Of a DNA stretch of 64,000 nt, positions 37,771-46,355 are shown piece after piece. Each line of letters begins with the position of its first letter. Within the stretch, counting starts at the first letter, position 1. The translations under genes and the position numbers were made by a program. This stretch comes from Sporosarcina sp. D27. Lineage in GTDB: Bacteria; Bacillota; Bacilli; Bacillales_A; Planococcaceae. The stretch covers positions 62,001 through 126,000 of the forward strand of contig NZ_AZUC01000047.1 of the NCBI RefSeq assembly GCF_000586555.1, written 5' to 3'. Under the pieces are notes generated by a model. The model did not search any database, was not told the origin of the DNA, and saw only the letters and a list, made by a program, of their open reading frames with translations.

Positions 37771-37964
37771 GTTGATTTCCGCTGCGAGCGGACGCTTTCC
37801 GAGGGGCTTGCTCTCAGCCAATCGAACAGCGAAGAGTTCGATTTGCCGTATTTTAGCGAACTTTGCTGAAATTAAGGCAGCACTCATCTCCCTCGCTTTG
37901 CTCAGTCCAGGGTCTTCGAGCTTCGCTTATCCCTCCGGAGTCGCCGCTCTCCGCTACAATCAAC
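37771..37964 (+). repeat. Intergenic repeat, copy A, with GTTGATT...AATCAAC ends
   Basis: About 194 bases bounded by GTTGATT and AATCAAC. The ends are followed inwards by CCGCTGCGAGCGG and CGCTCTCCGCTAC. The inside is rich in short GC hairpins (GACGCTTTCCGAGGGGC, AGGGTCTTCGAGCTTCGC, CCTCCGGAGTCGCCG). It matches copy B at 38417-38595 in inverted order. This style of repeat is common between genes in Bacillales. No coding capacity is credible. Confidence 0.75.
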
Positions 37965-37991
37965 AATGTCACTCAATTATCAAATGAGGTG

Positions 37992-38190
37992 ATGGAAATG
38001 ATGATGGATAATCAAATCTAAGAACGAGAACAGAAGGAGATGCTTACAATCTAACAGTTAGTTCCGCAAGACCATCTGTTCCGTAAATTAGATGCAGTAA
38101 TTGATTTTCCCTTTATTTATCCATTGGTTGAAAATCTATATTCCCTATGTGGGAGAACCAGCATTGATCCTGTTGTTCTCAAAAAATGTC
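37992..38190 (+). pseudogene. Remnant of an IS1182-family transposase, N-terminal part
   Basis: Starting at ATG 37992 behind GAGGTG, the frame reads EREQKEMLTI, QLVPQDHLFRKLDAVIDF and LVENLYSLCGRTSIDPVVL, the opening of IS1182-type DDE transposases. In-frame stops fall after DNQI and after MLTI, and the similarity ends near 38185. It is a fossil and cannot make transposase. The C-terminal part lies next to it on the other strand, so the element has also been rearranged. Confidence 0.75.
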
Positions 38191-38400
38191 ATCCATTCAT
38201 TAAATTAAGCCCTCCTTGGCTTGCCCATCGCACACCAAGCTTCTCTTTGGCGTCGACAAAGACACGTTCAACGGTCTCTTTACATTTATATAGACTTCTT
38301 TGATTTCATATCGGTGTCTCAGGCCTTCTGTTACATCTAGTAAGTCTTGCCAGCAGGAAATGGAGCCTCAATTGCATTGTTTGCTTGAATGAAGTGAATG
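38191..38400 (-). pseudogene. Remnant of an IS1182-family transposase, C-terminal part
   Basis: On the minus strand the sequence reads GLRHRYEIKEVY and then, after a frameshift near 38290, KCKETVERVFVDAKEKLGVRW. This is the C-terminal ERVFADAKEKHGMRW-type motif of IS1182 transposases, with its catalytic Glu. Further upstream the frame is broken by stops. It is inverted relative to the N-terminal fragment at 37992-38190. Confidence 0.7.
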
Positions 38401-38416
38401 TGTCCACGGACATTCA

Positions 38417-38595
38417 GTTGATTGAAGTGCAGGACGGCGACTCCTGGGGATCAGCGAAAGCTGTCACGAAGAACAGCTTTTGCGAGTAAAAGCGAAGCGT
38501 TAGGAGCACGTGTTTTCGAAGACCCCGCAGGAGTGAAACGACGAGGAGGCTGAGGGCAAGCCCCCGGAAAGCGCCCGTCCGGAACGGAGATCAAC
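38417..38595 (-). repeat. Intergenic repeat, copy B, inverted relative to copy A
   Basis: About 179 bases, bounded by GTTGAT and ATCAAC. Read on the minus strand it runs GTTGATCTCCGTTCC, GGGCGCTTTCCGGGGGC, CTGCGGGGTCTTCG and CCCAGGAGTCGCCG, parallel to copy A. The middle differs from copy A. Open frames across it are repeat artefacts. Confidence 0.75.
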
Positions 38596-38629
38596 GGCCT
38601 GTCATCCTTCATTTCCAGCGTCAACAATG

Positions 38630-38727
38630 CAAAAAGACAAAAGGGATGGAAATCAAATCGATTTCCATTCCTTTTGTCTACAGTCTGAAGCAACACGGCC
38701 AACGGCCTGTTGCTTTTTGTTTTGTTT
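38630..38727 (+). terminator. Right-arm hairpins of the repeat block
   Basis: A 20-pair stem AGACAAAAGGGATGGAAATC / GATTTCCATTCCTTTTGTCT (38634-38653 and 38660-38679) is followed by CTACAGTCTG-type sequence and a second hairpin GCAACACGGCC-AAC-GGCCTGTTGC with TTTTTGTTTTG after it. The second hairpin could stop plus-strand readthrough before it runs into ypvA. The arm is an inverted copy of 37659-37712. Confidence 0.65.
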
Positions 38728-38741
38728 TATTTACATATCTA

Positions 38742-40649
38742 TCAAGATTTCACTTTTGGAGCCACGGGAAAAATCGAATCGAATGTGGGTACTAATTTAG
38801 ATTCTTCAGGGTTCAACAAAATATGAACAGAACCTGAATCTGTCGCAGTCCGGATAAGTCGACCAACACCTTGACGTAAACGGAGTAACATATATGGTAA
38901 GTCCACTTCTTCAAACGGCGCTGTTGCATGGCTACGCTTCGCATTGAACAACGGGTCGGCAGGTGGCAAAGGTAAATCATAAATGACCACTCTTGTTAAT
39001 GCATCGTGAGGAATATCCAACCCTTCCCACAAATGATAGGAGCAGAATGCAGACCATTTTTTAGATTGGAACTCTTTAACGATAGACGAGAGTTCACGAT
39101 CTCCTTCAAACGCTGCGAAAGGAAGTTGTCCTTCTGGCAGGTGCGCTCGGAAGTTTTCCATAGACTGTTTCGACTTAAACAACACGAGCGTCTGTTCACC
39201 ATCATTCAATAATTCGACAAGTCTATTCATTTTTCCATCTTCAGATAACGATTCTATGGTAAGATCCATAACTTCGTCGTAATCATATGGAGATTCAATT
39301 GAAAATGAAACGGAATGCTTAATACCTAGATTATTTGCAATAAACGAAAAATCATTTTGTACAGACAATGTAGCTGATGAGAAAATAATTGGTAGTTTTT
39401 CTGAAAATAATCGCTCCTGTAAAACATCTGTTACAAGGCGCGGCATAATAACTAGTGTCAATTCCCCTTCTCGATCTTCTGCCCAATCGACTGCTTCCGC
39501 ATTATCCGAAAACAACTCTAATGAGAATATATATTGTTCGAGGTATTCTTCTACCATTCTCAAGTCATATTCTGGTATCACATAGAGCTCGCTATCAAAG
39601 ACAAATTCTTCGAGTAATGCATTAGAAAGACGAACAGCTTCACGTGCTGTATTCACGAGTTCGGGAGACTTTGAAATTGCAAGTCGTTCCTCCCCATCTT
39701 CCTGAGCACATTCAGAGAGGTAGTCAAAGAACAGTTCATGACATTCCATCAATTGTTCCATTAGTTGAAGCGTTTGTTCACGAACACCATCTGTCATGAC
39801 ACGCTCTAGAAGTCCGAGTAGCGTGCTATCTTGTACTTCATAAGTTAGGGCGCGTTGTGCAGCGTATTCAAGTAGATGTCCCTCGTCAAAAACAGCCATT
39901 GAAACCTCCGGGAGTAATGGAAGTTGCCCCTGTCGTTTTCTTGACTCCTTCGTCCATAGGTGTTCCATAAAGAAATCGTGGGAGCAGATAATGAGATCAG
40001 CTGCTTTCCGATATTCACTTCTGTGAATCGTTTGCCCACAACGATTTCGTAAGTCACATCCACCACATTGTTGAATTGGATGGTAATTGATCGTCTCCCA
40101 CTCGCCATCACTTAGATCTGGATAGGAAGAGCGCTCTCCGTATGGATACACTTCTGATAACGAGGCTGGGCCATAAACGAATTCTGGGAGGCTGTCTTCT
40201 ACATCCCCGGCATAGTCTTCGCCGAAACGATTCATTTCTTCCAAACGCTTCAGGCAAAGATATTGGTCACGTGATTTTGCAAGTCGTACGTCTATTGTGA
40301 GCTCTAGCGCTTCACCGAGCTTACGGATATCGCCTTCCTCTTTTACAAGTTGGTCGATTAATGTTTCGTCTGCGCAAGAAATAAGCGCTGGTTTTCCTGT
40401 GTAACGAGCATAGGCGATGGCAGGAAGTAGGTAAGCGATAGTTTTACCGGTTCCGACACCAGCTTCAGCGAATAATACTTCTTTTTCACGTAGAGCTTGC
40501 TCAATTTGGAAAGACATATAAATTTGTTCATCCCTGCAGTCGAATCCTTTTTCGGTGAGCTCATCATATAAGGTATCTCCGATCCACTCGTTGAGTGATT
40601 CGTAGAATGTTTTGTCGCGTGTGAGTGCAAATGGTAACTTTCCTGTCAT
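38742..40649 (-). CDS. ypvA: DinG/XPD-family ATP-dependent DNA helicase (YpvA)
   Basis: A 635-residue SF2 helicase. It has Walker A EAGVGTGKTIAYLLP near 62, four cysteines for an iron-sulfur cluster (YLCLKRL near 112, then CGGCDLRNRCG near 155-165), the DEGH box FDEGHLLEYAAQRAL near 250, and motif VI RLRQGVGRLIR near 595. It lacks an exonuclease domain, unlike the DinG protein at 55204-57978. The cluster suggests redox-sensitive 5'-3' unwinding. Confidence 0.93.
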   Translation of the reverse strand: MTGKLPFALTRDKTFYESLNEWIGDTLYDELTEKGFDCRDEQIYMSFQIEQALREKEVLFAEAGVGTGKTIAYLLPAIAYARYTGKPALISCADETLIDQLVKEEGDIRKLGEALELTIDVRLAKSRDQYLCLKRLEEMNRFGEDYAGDVEDSLPEFVYGPASLSEVYPYGERSSYPDLSDGEWETINYHPIQQCGGCDLRNRCGQTIHRSEYRKAADLIICSHDFFMEHLWTKESRKRQGQLPLLPEVSMAVFDEGHLLEYAAQRALTYEVQDSTLLGLLERVMTDGVREQTLQLMEQLMECHELFFDYLSECAQEDGEERLAISKSPELVNTAREAVRLSNALLEEFVFDSELYVIPEYDLRMVEEYLEQYIFSLELFSDNAEAVDWAEDREGELTLVIMPRLVTDVLQERLFSEKLPIIFSSATLSVQNDFSFIANNLGIKHSVSFSIESPYDYDEVMDLTIESLSEDGKMNRLVELLNDGEQTLVLFKSKQSMENFRAHLPEGQLPFAAFEGDRELSSIVKEFQSKKWSAFCSYHLWEGLDIPHDALTRVVIYDLPLPPADPLFNAKRSHATAPFEEVDLPYMLLRLRQGVGRLIRTATDSGSVHILLNPEESKLVPTFDSIFPVAPKVKS

Positions 40650-40674
40650 AGTGAACCCCTTTCTATTACATAAG

Positions 40675-40700
40675 AAAAGAGAGGAGAATCCTCTCTTTTT
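40675..40700 (-). terminator. Terminator of ypsC
   Basis: AAAAGAGAGGA-GAA-TCCTCTCTTTT is a perfect 11-pair stem flanked by A and T runs, 13 bases after the ypsC stop. It is symmetrical and can work on either strand. Confidence 0.9.
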
Positions 40701-40712
40701 GATCTATTTAGA

Positions 40713-41840
40713 TTAGCTTCGTTTGCCCCAGAACTGATAAAGATCTGTGCGGATGAAACCATTGAAGAGTTTACGTTTCTTAGTAGCTCTTTTGCCATAC
40801 ATCGTCTCAAAGTTTTCAAGAGAAGAAAGCATATAGACAGACCATGATGGGTAAGGTTTCATGATGTTCCCCAATGTAGCGGTTATGTCTTCAGCCTCTT
40901 CTAGTTCACCAAGACGTTCTCCGTATGGTGGATTTCCTACTAAAACGCCGTTTTCACCTTCAAGTGAGAGGTCTGCAACGTTGCAAACATTCCAATTGAT
41001 AATATCTAAAAACCCTGCTTCTGCAGCATTTTTCTCTGCGACTTTTATCATCGCTGGGTCCCAGTCAGAACCTGAAATCATCAGTTTACGATCATAATCT
41101 GCGACGTCTTCCACTTCTTCACGCACTCGGTCCCATACGCTTTCAGCCATCCACGGCCACTGTTCGCTCAAAAACTCTCGATTATAGCCTGGCGCTAAAT
41201 TTTGTCCTAGCATTGCAGCTTCAATCGGTATCGTACCTGATCCACAGAATGGGTCGACAAATGGTCGATCGGGGTTCCATTTTGTCAATTTAACAAGTGC
41301 TGCAGCTAACGTTTCTTTTAACGGTGCATCCCCCTGTCCCACGCGATATCCACGTTTGTGCAGACCGGCACCGCTTGAATCGATTGTTAGTGTCACCTTA
41401 TCTTTTAAGATCGATACTTCCAATTTGAATAATGGACCCGTTTCGTCTAAAAAACCGACACGACCATGAACGGTTTTAAGTTTTTCTGCAATTGCTTTTT
41501 TAACAATTGCCTGGCAATCAGGGACACTGTAAAGAATCGACTTAACGGATTTACCTGCAACTGGGAATGTTGCATCCACTGGAAGAAATTCCTCCCACGG
41601 CAATTCTTTAGTTTTTTCAAATAGTTCGTCGAAAGTAGTTGCTTTAAATTCCCCTACGATAATTCGGACGCGGTCAGCAATGCGTAACCACATGTTCGCT
41701 TTTGCAATTGCATGGGCATCGCCAGAAAAGTAAACTTTCCCATTCTCTGTCAACGTTTCATATCCTAGCGCTTTCACTTCTTCTGCGACGAGTCCCTCAA
41801 GCCCCATCGCTGCAGTTGCTACTAATTTGTATTCTTTCAT
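40713..41840 (-). CDS. ypsC: THUMP-domain RNA methyltransferase (YpsC, RlmL-like)
   Basis: A 375-residue protein with an N-terminal ferredoxin-like and THUMP region (about 1-155) and a C-terminal class I methyltransferase domain. The SAM motif is DPFCGSGTIPIEAAM near 195 and the catalytic motif is NPPYGERLGE near 305, the NPPY type used for guanine N2 methylation. It is likely to modify 23S rRNA, as RlmL does. It lies beside rnpB and gpsB, the B. subtilis order. Confidence 0.93.
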   Translation of the reverse strand: MKEYKLVATAAMGLEGLVAEEVKALGYETLTENGKVYFSGDAHAIAKANMWLRIADRVRIIVGEFKATTFDELFEKTKELPWEEFLPVDATFPVAGKSVKSILYSVPDCQAIVKKAIAEKLKTVHGRVGFLDETGPLFKLEVSILKDKVTLTIDSSGAGLHKRGYRVGQGDAPLKETLAAALVKLTKWNPDRPFVDPFCGSGTIPIEAAMLGQNLAPGYNREFLSEQWPWMAESVWDRVREEVEDVADYDRKLMISGSDWDPAMIKVAEKNAAEAGFLDIINWNVCNVADLSLEGENGVLVGNPPYGERLGELEEAEDITATLGNIMKPYPSWSVYMLSSLENFETMYGKRATKKRKLFNGFIRTDLYQFWGKRS

Positions 41841-41919
41841 GAATCGTACACTTCCTCTCCACTATTGAATCACTTTATGTACGTACTATATATGAACAAA
41901 CCTGTTTTCTAACGCAGAA

Positions 41920-41946
41920 ATGCTCTCCATAAATACAGGAGAGCAT
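41920..41946 (-). terminator. Terminator of rnpB
   Basis: ATGCTCTCC (41920-41928) and GGAGAGCAT (41938-41946) form a perfect nine-pair stem just past the 3' end of the RNase P RNA; the following T tract is weak. Confidence 0.7.
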
Positions 41947-41958
41947 GATTGTATACAT

Positions 41959-42367
41959 TAAGTACCATCAGGAAATTCGTAAGCCATGTTTTGTTCCCTT
42001 GTACTCGAACGGTTTACACCTCGTACTCAGGGTGGTAATCATCTATCTACAGACGATTGTCTGTCCCTTCCTCCGTTCATTTCCTTCGGAAGAGCGCCCC
42101 TACCATAATTTGGGTTTCTCACTCGCGGGGTTTACCTCGTTCCACCTGTATCGTTTCCGATACAGCTCCGTCACTGTGGCACTTTTCAGGAAACGTTTTC
42201 CATATCCTAAAAGGACTTAGGAATTATTTCCGCCGTCAGCTGAGTAAACAGCGCCCCGGCTTATTTTTTGGCCGGGCACGAACACTACGGACATCTCAGT
42301 ACCGTGTGAGCATGGACTTTCCTCTCCAGTGTCTTGCACTGCAGCAATTACCTGAATTTCCGTCATG
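41959..42367 (-). ncRNA. rnpB: RNase P RNA, Bacillus (type B)
   Basis: The catalytic RNA that trims 5' leaders from pre-tRNA. Read on the minus strand it has GAGAGGAAAGTCCATGCTC near the 5' end, GTGCCACAGTGACGG, GTGGAACGAGGTAAACCCC, GAGAAACCCAAATTATGGT, AGATAGATGATTACC and ACAAAACATGGCTTACG near the 3' end. All are conserved blocks of the type B molecule. GGAAATTC and GAATTTCC close the ends. Length is about 409, against 401 in B. subtilis; exact ends are estimates. Confidence 0.97.
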
Positions 42368-42375
42368 GCTTGATA

Positions 42376-42404
42376 AGTATACAGTAGAACCCCACTTTCC
42401 GCAA
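42376..42404 (-). promoter_or_regulatory. Promoter of rnpB
   Basis: TTGCGG (42404-42399) and TATACT (42381-42376) are 17 bases apart on the minus strand, eight to nine bases before the RNA 5' end. The -35 box is the loop of the hairpin behind gpsB. Confidence 0.7.
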
Positions 42405-42418
42405 GGGAAAGTGGGGTT
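42388..42418 (-). terminator. Hairpin after gpsB
   Basis: AACCCCACTTTCC and GGAAAGTGGGGTT form a perfect 13-pair stem with a five-base loop, five bases past the gpsB stop. On the minus strand only TTCTACTG follows, so it may be a leaky terminator. Confidence 0.7.
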
Positions 42419-42422
42419 CATC

Positions 42423-42719
42423 TTATTCGTTTCCTGAAAGTTTACTTCCAAACACAGCTTTTTCCAAATTAGAAATACGTTTCAGCAGGTCGAAGTTTGT
42501 TGTACCAGGAGCGCTCGATGCTGGTCGTTTCTGGACAGTAGATAACTCATTTTGAAGTTCTCCGTTTTCGCGTTCAAGCTCAGCGATCCGTTTTTTAAAA
42601 CTTTCGTAGTCATGAATCACACTATCTAAAAATAAATCAACTTCTTCCTGATTATAACCGCGCATACCTGTTTTAAACTCTTTTTCAAGAATCGTTTTTG
42701 AATCCAATTTAATATCCAT
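42423..42719 (-). CDS. gpsB: Cell division regulator GpsB
   Basis: GpsB is a DivIVA-like scaffold that brings PBP1 and other wall enzymes to growth sites. The 98-residue protein has the lipid-binding domain [24 protein letters not shown], a coiled coil to about 70, and a C-terminal trimerisation helix [14 protein letters not shown]. Its binding partner PBP1 (ponA) is encoded 5 kb away. Start at ATG 42719. Confidence 0.97.
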   Translation of the reverse strand: MDIKLDSKTILEKEFKTGMRGYNQEEVDLFLDSVIHDYESFKKRIAELERENGELQNELSTVQKRPASSAPGTTNFDLLKRISNLEKAVFGSKLSGNE

Positions 42720-42805
42720 TCAACAACGTCCTTCCGTCAGTGATAACTGCTCTAAGTATAGCATATCCTGTCCAATTCTGTCTGCTTACGTCAAGATTAG
42801 AAGTG

Positions 42806-44092
42806 TTAATTTGTCGAGTCCTGCGCTTGCCCGGGAAATAATTTTCTCTTAAGTCTCATTTCCCGTTTTGTGAATTCCGCAATCATACGCTTTGAAAACG
42901 ATGCAGACAATGAGGAATCACGTGCAAGCAGACCCTTGGCAACTCCACAAAGTTGTAGCGCCTTCGTGCAGTCTTTGTTTTTGTGCTCAAGGATTTTCGC
43001 CATTTCCTCAAGTGCAATGATTCGTTCACGTCCAGTCGACTTCGTCATACAGACACCAAACGCTTCTAGTGACTCTTTAAATTTCCCTTCTCTTTTTAAA
43101 AGAAACCCAAAATGGAAGTGAGTCGTCGGATGTTGAGTCCCATATTCCTCGATTACCTGCTCTAAGACGGCAGTTGCTCGACTATGTGATTTTAAATCAG
43201 CATACCATTTACCAATATTCGTTTGGCTAATCGCAGTTCCTGATAACTCCTCTTGTAAAAGAAGCTCAGTTGAACGAATATACAACGTGACAAGTGACAA
43301 AATATCGTACTCATTGTGTAGTAAAATCTTCATCAGCATTTCTGCGCGACCATTTTTCACTGCATCTTGATAGATAATCGGTGCCAAATACCCTGGCATA
43401 TCGTCTTCCCGCACAAAACCAAGTTGTTCCTCTTCAACTGCAGGCAACTTGAAAGATTCCATTTCATGTTTCCATATGCGTCTGGAACCGTGGAGCAAGT
43501 CGATCTGATCGTGCTTCGGCAAAGGAGGGAGTAAGTTCCGATTCATCGTCCACCTGGTATCCAATTGGGGCACATCGAAACTCTTTCCGTTATACATGAC
43601 AAGCGTAACCGGCTTTTCCCATAATCCAGTCGCATAAAGAAACGCTGCTTCATGAGCAGGACCAGGCAGTACATATTGGGTCATTCTAAAACCGTTGCCT
43701 CGTTGCTCGATTAAACCGATTAGAAAAATAAGTGTACCGGTCCCCTTCAAACCCGTAGTTTCCGTATCAAAAAAAAGGAGTCGTTTGTCTGGGTCTGGTG
43801 CTAAAGGATGCCGTTCCCCTGAGCTCTTCCATTTTTGCAATGTGGCTGTTAACTCGGTCAATTGATATCTCCCATGTGTATAAGATTCGTCATAGTCCAC
43901 AACTTTCTTATAAACGGTGCCGTACTGATTGGTCTCTTTTTCGAGACCTGCTGCCATCCACTGTGATTCGTAACTAGGAGATGACGCTTGAACGATCTTT
44001 GAGGTTTCTTTCTGAGTTGAGGAGTCAGCTTTAGCCTTTTTCAACAACCCTTTCATCTTCATGAGATTTTGTTCATAGGACACACGCGTCAC
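42806..44092 (-). CDS. mrfB: MrfB, DEDD-type exonuclease with TPR region (YprB)
   Basis: MrfB works with MrfA in a UvrABC-independent repair path for mitomycin C damage in B. subtilis. The 428-residue protein has the three exonuclease motifs: FFDTETTGLKGTGT near 105, YNGKSFDVPQLD near 170 and HNEYDILSLVTLY near 253. The last 150 residues contain TPR-like helices (TTHFHFGFLLKREGKFKESLEAFG). Its start overlaps the mrfA end by 20 bases, so the pair is probably cotranslated. Confidence 0.94.
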   Translation of the reverse strand: MTRVSYEQNLMKMKGLLKKAKADSSTQKETSKIVQASSPSYESQWMAAGLEKETNQYGTVYKKVVDYDESYTHGRYQLTELTATLQKWKSSGERHPLAPDPDKRLLFFDTETTGLKGTGTLIFLIGLIEQRGNGFRMTQYVLPGPAHEAAFLYATGLWEKPVTLVMYNGKSFDVPQLDTRWTMNRNLLPPLPKHDQIDLLHGSRRIWKHEMESFKLPAVEEEQLGFVREDDMPGYLAPIIYQDAVKNGRAEMLMKILLHNEYDILSLVTLYIRSTELLLQEELSGTAISQTNIGKWYADLKSHSRATAVLEQVIEEYGTQHPTTHFHFGFLLKREGKFKESLEAFGVCMTKSTGRERIIALEEMAKILEHKNKDCTKALQLCGVAKGLLARDSSLSASFSKRMIAEFTKREMRLKRKLFPGQAQDSTN

Positions 44093-46355
44093 CGCCTGCC
44101 AAACTCTTCAAAAGCTCCTCAGCGCCTAGCTTCAAATTTGTATCAGATTCAGGCGGACCTGTACAAATTGGACAGCCCCCTTCACATTCACATGAACTTA
44201 CGTGCGAGGCCGCCTGACGAAGCAATGAATGCCATTGGTCAAACATCTTTTCACTCAATCCAATTCCTCCAGGATAACTATCGTAGATGAAAAATGTTGG
44301 TTTTCCTGTATGGACCGCTTTCACTTGCGGTACTACATGAATATCAGTTCTGTCACACTGCACAAACAAAGGAATAAAAGATTGCATCGCATGGGCTGCA
44401 CCGGTCATGGCATCAGTCAAGGTAGCTTCTGTCCATCCTTCAGGCACATCAAATGCTAGCCATGTGGATGCTGTATGGAGCTCTTCTGCTGGCAAATGAA
44501 TAGGACCAGAACCGATATTGTCATGAGAATCGAATCGAATCTTCTTAAAAATTGTTGGGATGGCAAGAACGGCTAAATCCCCGAAAGCCACCGTCTGCGA
44601 TTTTTGTTTCTGTTTTTTATCTTCACTGATCACTTTCAGCTCAACAGCTAAATTGGCATCTGTGAAATAATCGACATCCACTTCTGTCACATACGCCTTC
44701 TTTTCTTCCCAATCTAGCATTTCAACTTGGAATTGAGTACCTTGGTGCAAATAGATCGCTTCTTCATGTAATAGTGTCATTGCACTGAATCGGTCCATTT
44801 CTCCAATGACCGTCGTTTCTTTAGGTCGGGTTTTATCAATAATCACTACATTTTCTTGAGAAGCAGAACGTAAACTTACTTCACTCGCAGGAAAACGCTC
44901 TGTCATCCAATGCCAATGATTCCCCGCCAATACGAGAACTCCTTCAGACGCTAAAAATTCCAATAGCTGTTGGACATCGAACTCTGCATACTGATCGTCC
45001 ATCGAAAATGGCAGTTCAAATGAAGCACACCGTAGATGATCCATGAGAATGACAATATTGTCAGGGTGAATATGCGCTTCCTCTGGTGATCCACCCAATA
45101 AGTAATCCGGATGCTCGATGATGTATTGGTCCAACGGCATAGACTGCGCGACATAAATGATAAGTGCGTCATCTTGCCTTCTTCCTGCTCGACCTGCTTG
45201 TTGCAACGCACTTGCGATATTACCCGGGTAACCCGTCATCACACAAGCCTGGAGTTGACCAATATCTATACCAAGTTCCAAAGCATTTGTACTGACTACT
45301 GTCTTTATCGTCCCATCACGCAGTCCTTTTTCAATTTTACGCCGCTCTGAAGGAAGATAACCTCCACGGTACCCCATGATTGTCTCATCCATCAATTTCT
45401 TTTTGGTGAGTTCTTTCATATACGTTACGAGCATTTCTACACGCACTCTGCTTTTCGCAAAGATGATGGTTTGAACCCCTTCTCGATAAAGACGGGAAGC
45501 AATATCACGAACTTCCAAGACAGCACTCCTACGAATTCCGAAGGTTTCATGGACAACGGGTGGATTGTAAAACAAAAAATGCTTTTTGCCAGCAGGTGCT
45601 CCGTTATCCGCAATGAGCTCCATCGAGGAATTCGTCAAGTTTTCCGCCAGTTGTTGAGGGTTTGCTATGGTTGCAGAAGTACAGATGAACACCGGATTGC
45701 TTCCATAATATGCACAAATTCGTTTTAAGCGTCTTAACACATGGGCAACATGTGTACCAAACACTCCCTTATACGTATGCAATTCATCAATCACGATATA
45801 CTTCAAGTTTTCAAAAAGTGATACCCATTTTGTATGATGGGGCAAAATACCGGAATGCAGCATATCCGGATTAGTTAACACGATATGACCTGATTTACGA
45901 ACCTTCGTTCTAAGACCTGGTGCAGTATCTCCGTCATACGTATAACTTAGAATCGTTTCTCCGCTCGCTTCAATAAGTTCATGTAGATCAGCTAGTTGAT
46001 CCTGCGCAAGTGCTTTTGTTGGAAAGAGATACAATGCTCGCGAGGCTTCATTCTCCAATATGCTTTGAAGAACAGGTAAATGATAACAAAGTGATTTACC
46101 TGAAGCCGTTGGAGTTACCGCTGTATATGATTTTTTTTGTTGTGCGAAGTCGAATGCTTTCCGCTGATGGCTATATAATTGATAAATCCCTTTATGTGAA
46201 AGAGCCGTTTTTAATGAAGGATGCAATTTCTTGGGAAATGGAGCATAGATGGCATCTTTTCCTTCCGTAACTTTATAATGCTTTACATTCTTCGCAAATT
46301 CCGGATCTTGTTTCAACTCATCAATAACTGATTGGAGATTTACGTTATTTGCCAT
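44073..46355 (-). CDS. mrfA: MrfA, DEAD/DEAH-box helicase (YprA)
   Basis: A 760-residue 3'-5' SF2 helicase of the YprA/MrfA group. It has VTPTASGKSLCYHLP (Walker A) near 81, VIDELHTYKGVFG (motif II as DELH) near 190, TSATIANP (motif III), and QQAGRAGRRQDDALII (motif VI) near 400. The C-terminal DUF1998 region carries the zinc site SCECEGGCPICTGPPES near 730. It overlaps yppE by 11 bases at its start and mrfB at its end, so the three form a tight operon. Confidence 0.96.
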   Translation of the reverse strand: MANNVNLQSVIDELKQDPEFAKNVKHYKVTEGKDAIYAPFPKKLHPSLKTALSHKGIYQLYSHQRKAFDFAQQKKSYTAVTPTASGKSLCYHLPVLQSILENEASRALYLFPTKALAQDQLADLHELIEASGETILSYTYDGDTAPGLRTKVRKSGHIVLTNPDMLHSGILPHHTKWVSLFENLKYIVIDELHTYKGVFGTHVAHVLRRLKRICAYYGSNPVFICTSATIANPQQLAENLTNSSMELIADNGAPAGKKHFLFYNPPVVHETFGIRRSAVLEVRDIASRLYREGVQTIIFAKSRVRVEMLVTYMKELTKKKLMDETIMGYRGGYLPSERRKIEKGLRDGTIKTVVSTNALELGIDIGQLQACVMTGYPGNIASALQQAGRAGRRQDDALIIYVAQSMPLDQYIIEHPDYLLGGSPEEAHIHPDNIVILMDHLRCASFELPFSMDDQYAEFDVQQLLEFLASEGVLVLAGNHWHWMTERFPASEVSLRSASQENVVIIDKTRPKETTVIGEMDRFSAMTLLHEEAIYLHQGTQFQVEMLDWEEKKAYVTEVDVDYFTDANLAVELKVISEDKKQKQKSQTVAFGDLAVLAIPTIFKKIRFDSHDNIGSGPIHLPAEELHTASTWLAFDVPEGWTEATLTDAMTGAAHAMQSFIPLFVQCDRTDIHVVPQVKAVHTGKPTFFIYDSYPGGIGLSEKMFDQWHSLLRQAASHVSSCECEGGCPICTGPPESDTNLKLGAEELLKSLAGGDACVL

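Noticed and set aside
38451..38702. Minus-strand open frame of 83 codons
   Set aside because: It lies wholly in repeat copy B and the adjoining hairpin arm, with Pro/Arg-rich translation typical of GC-rich repeats and no ribosome site.
42057..42437. Plus-strand open frame of 126 codons
   Set aside because: It is the antisense of the RNase P RNA gene; the conserved RNA blocks explain the sequence.
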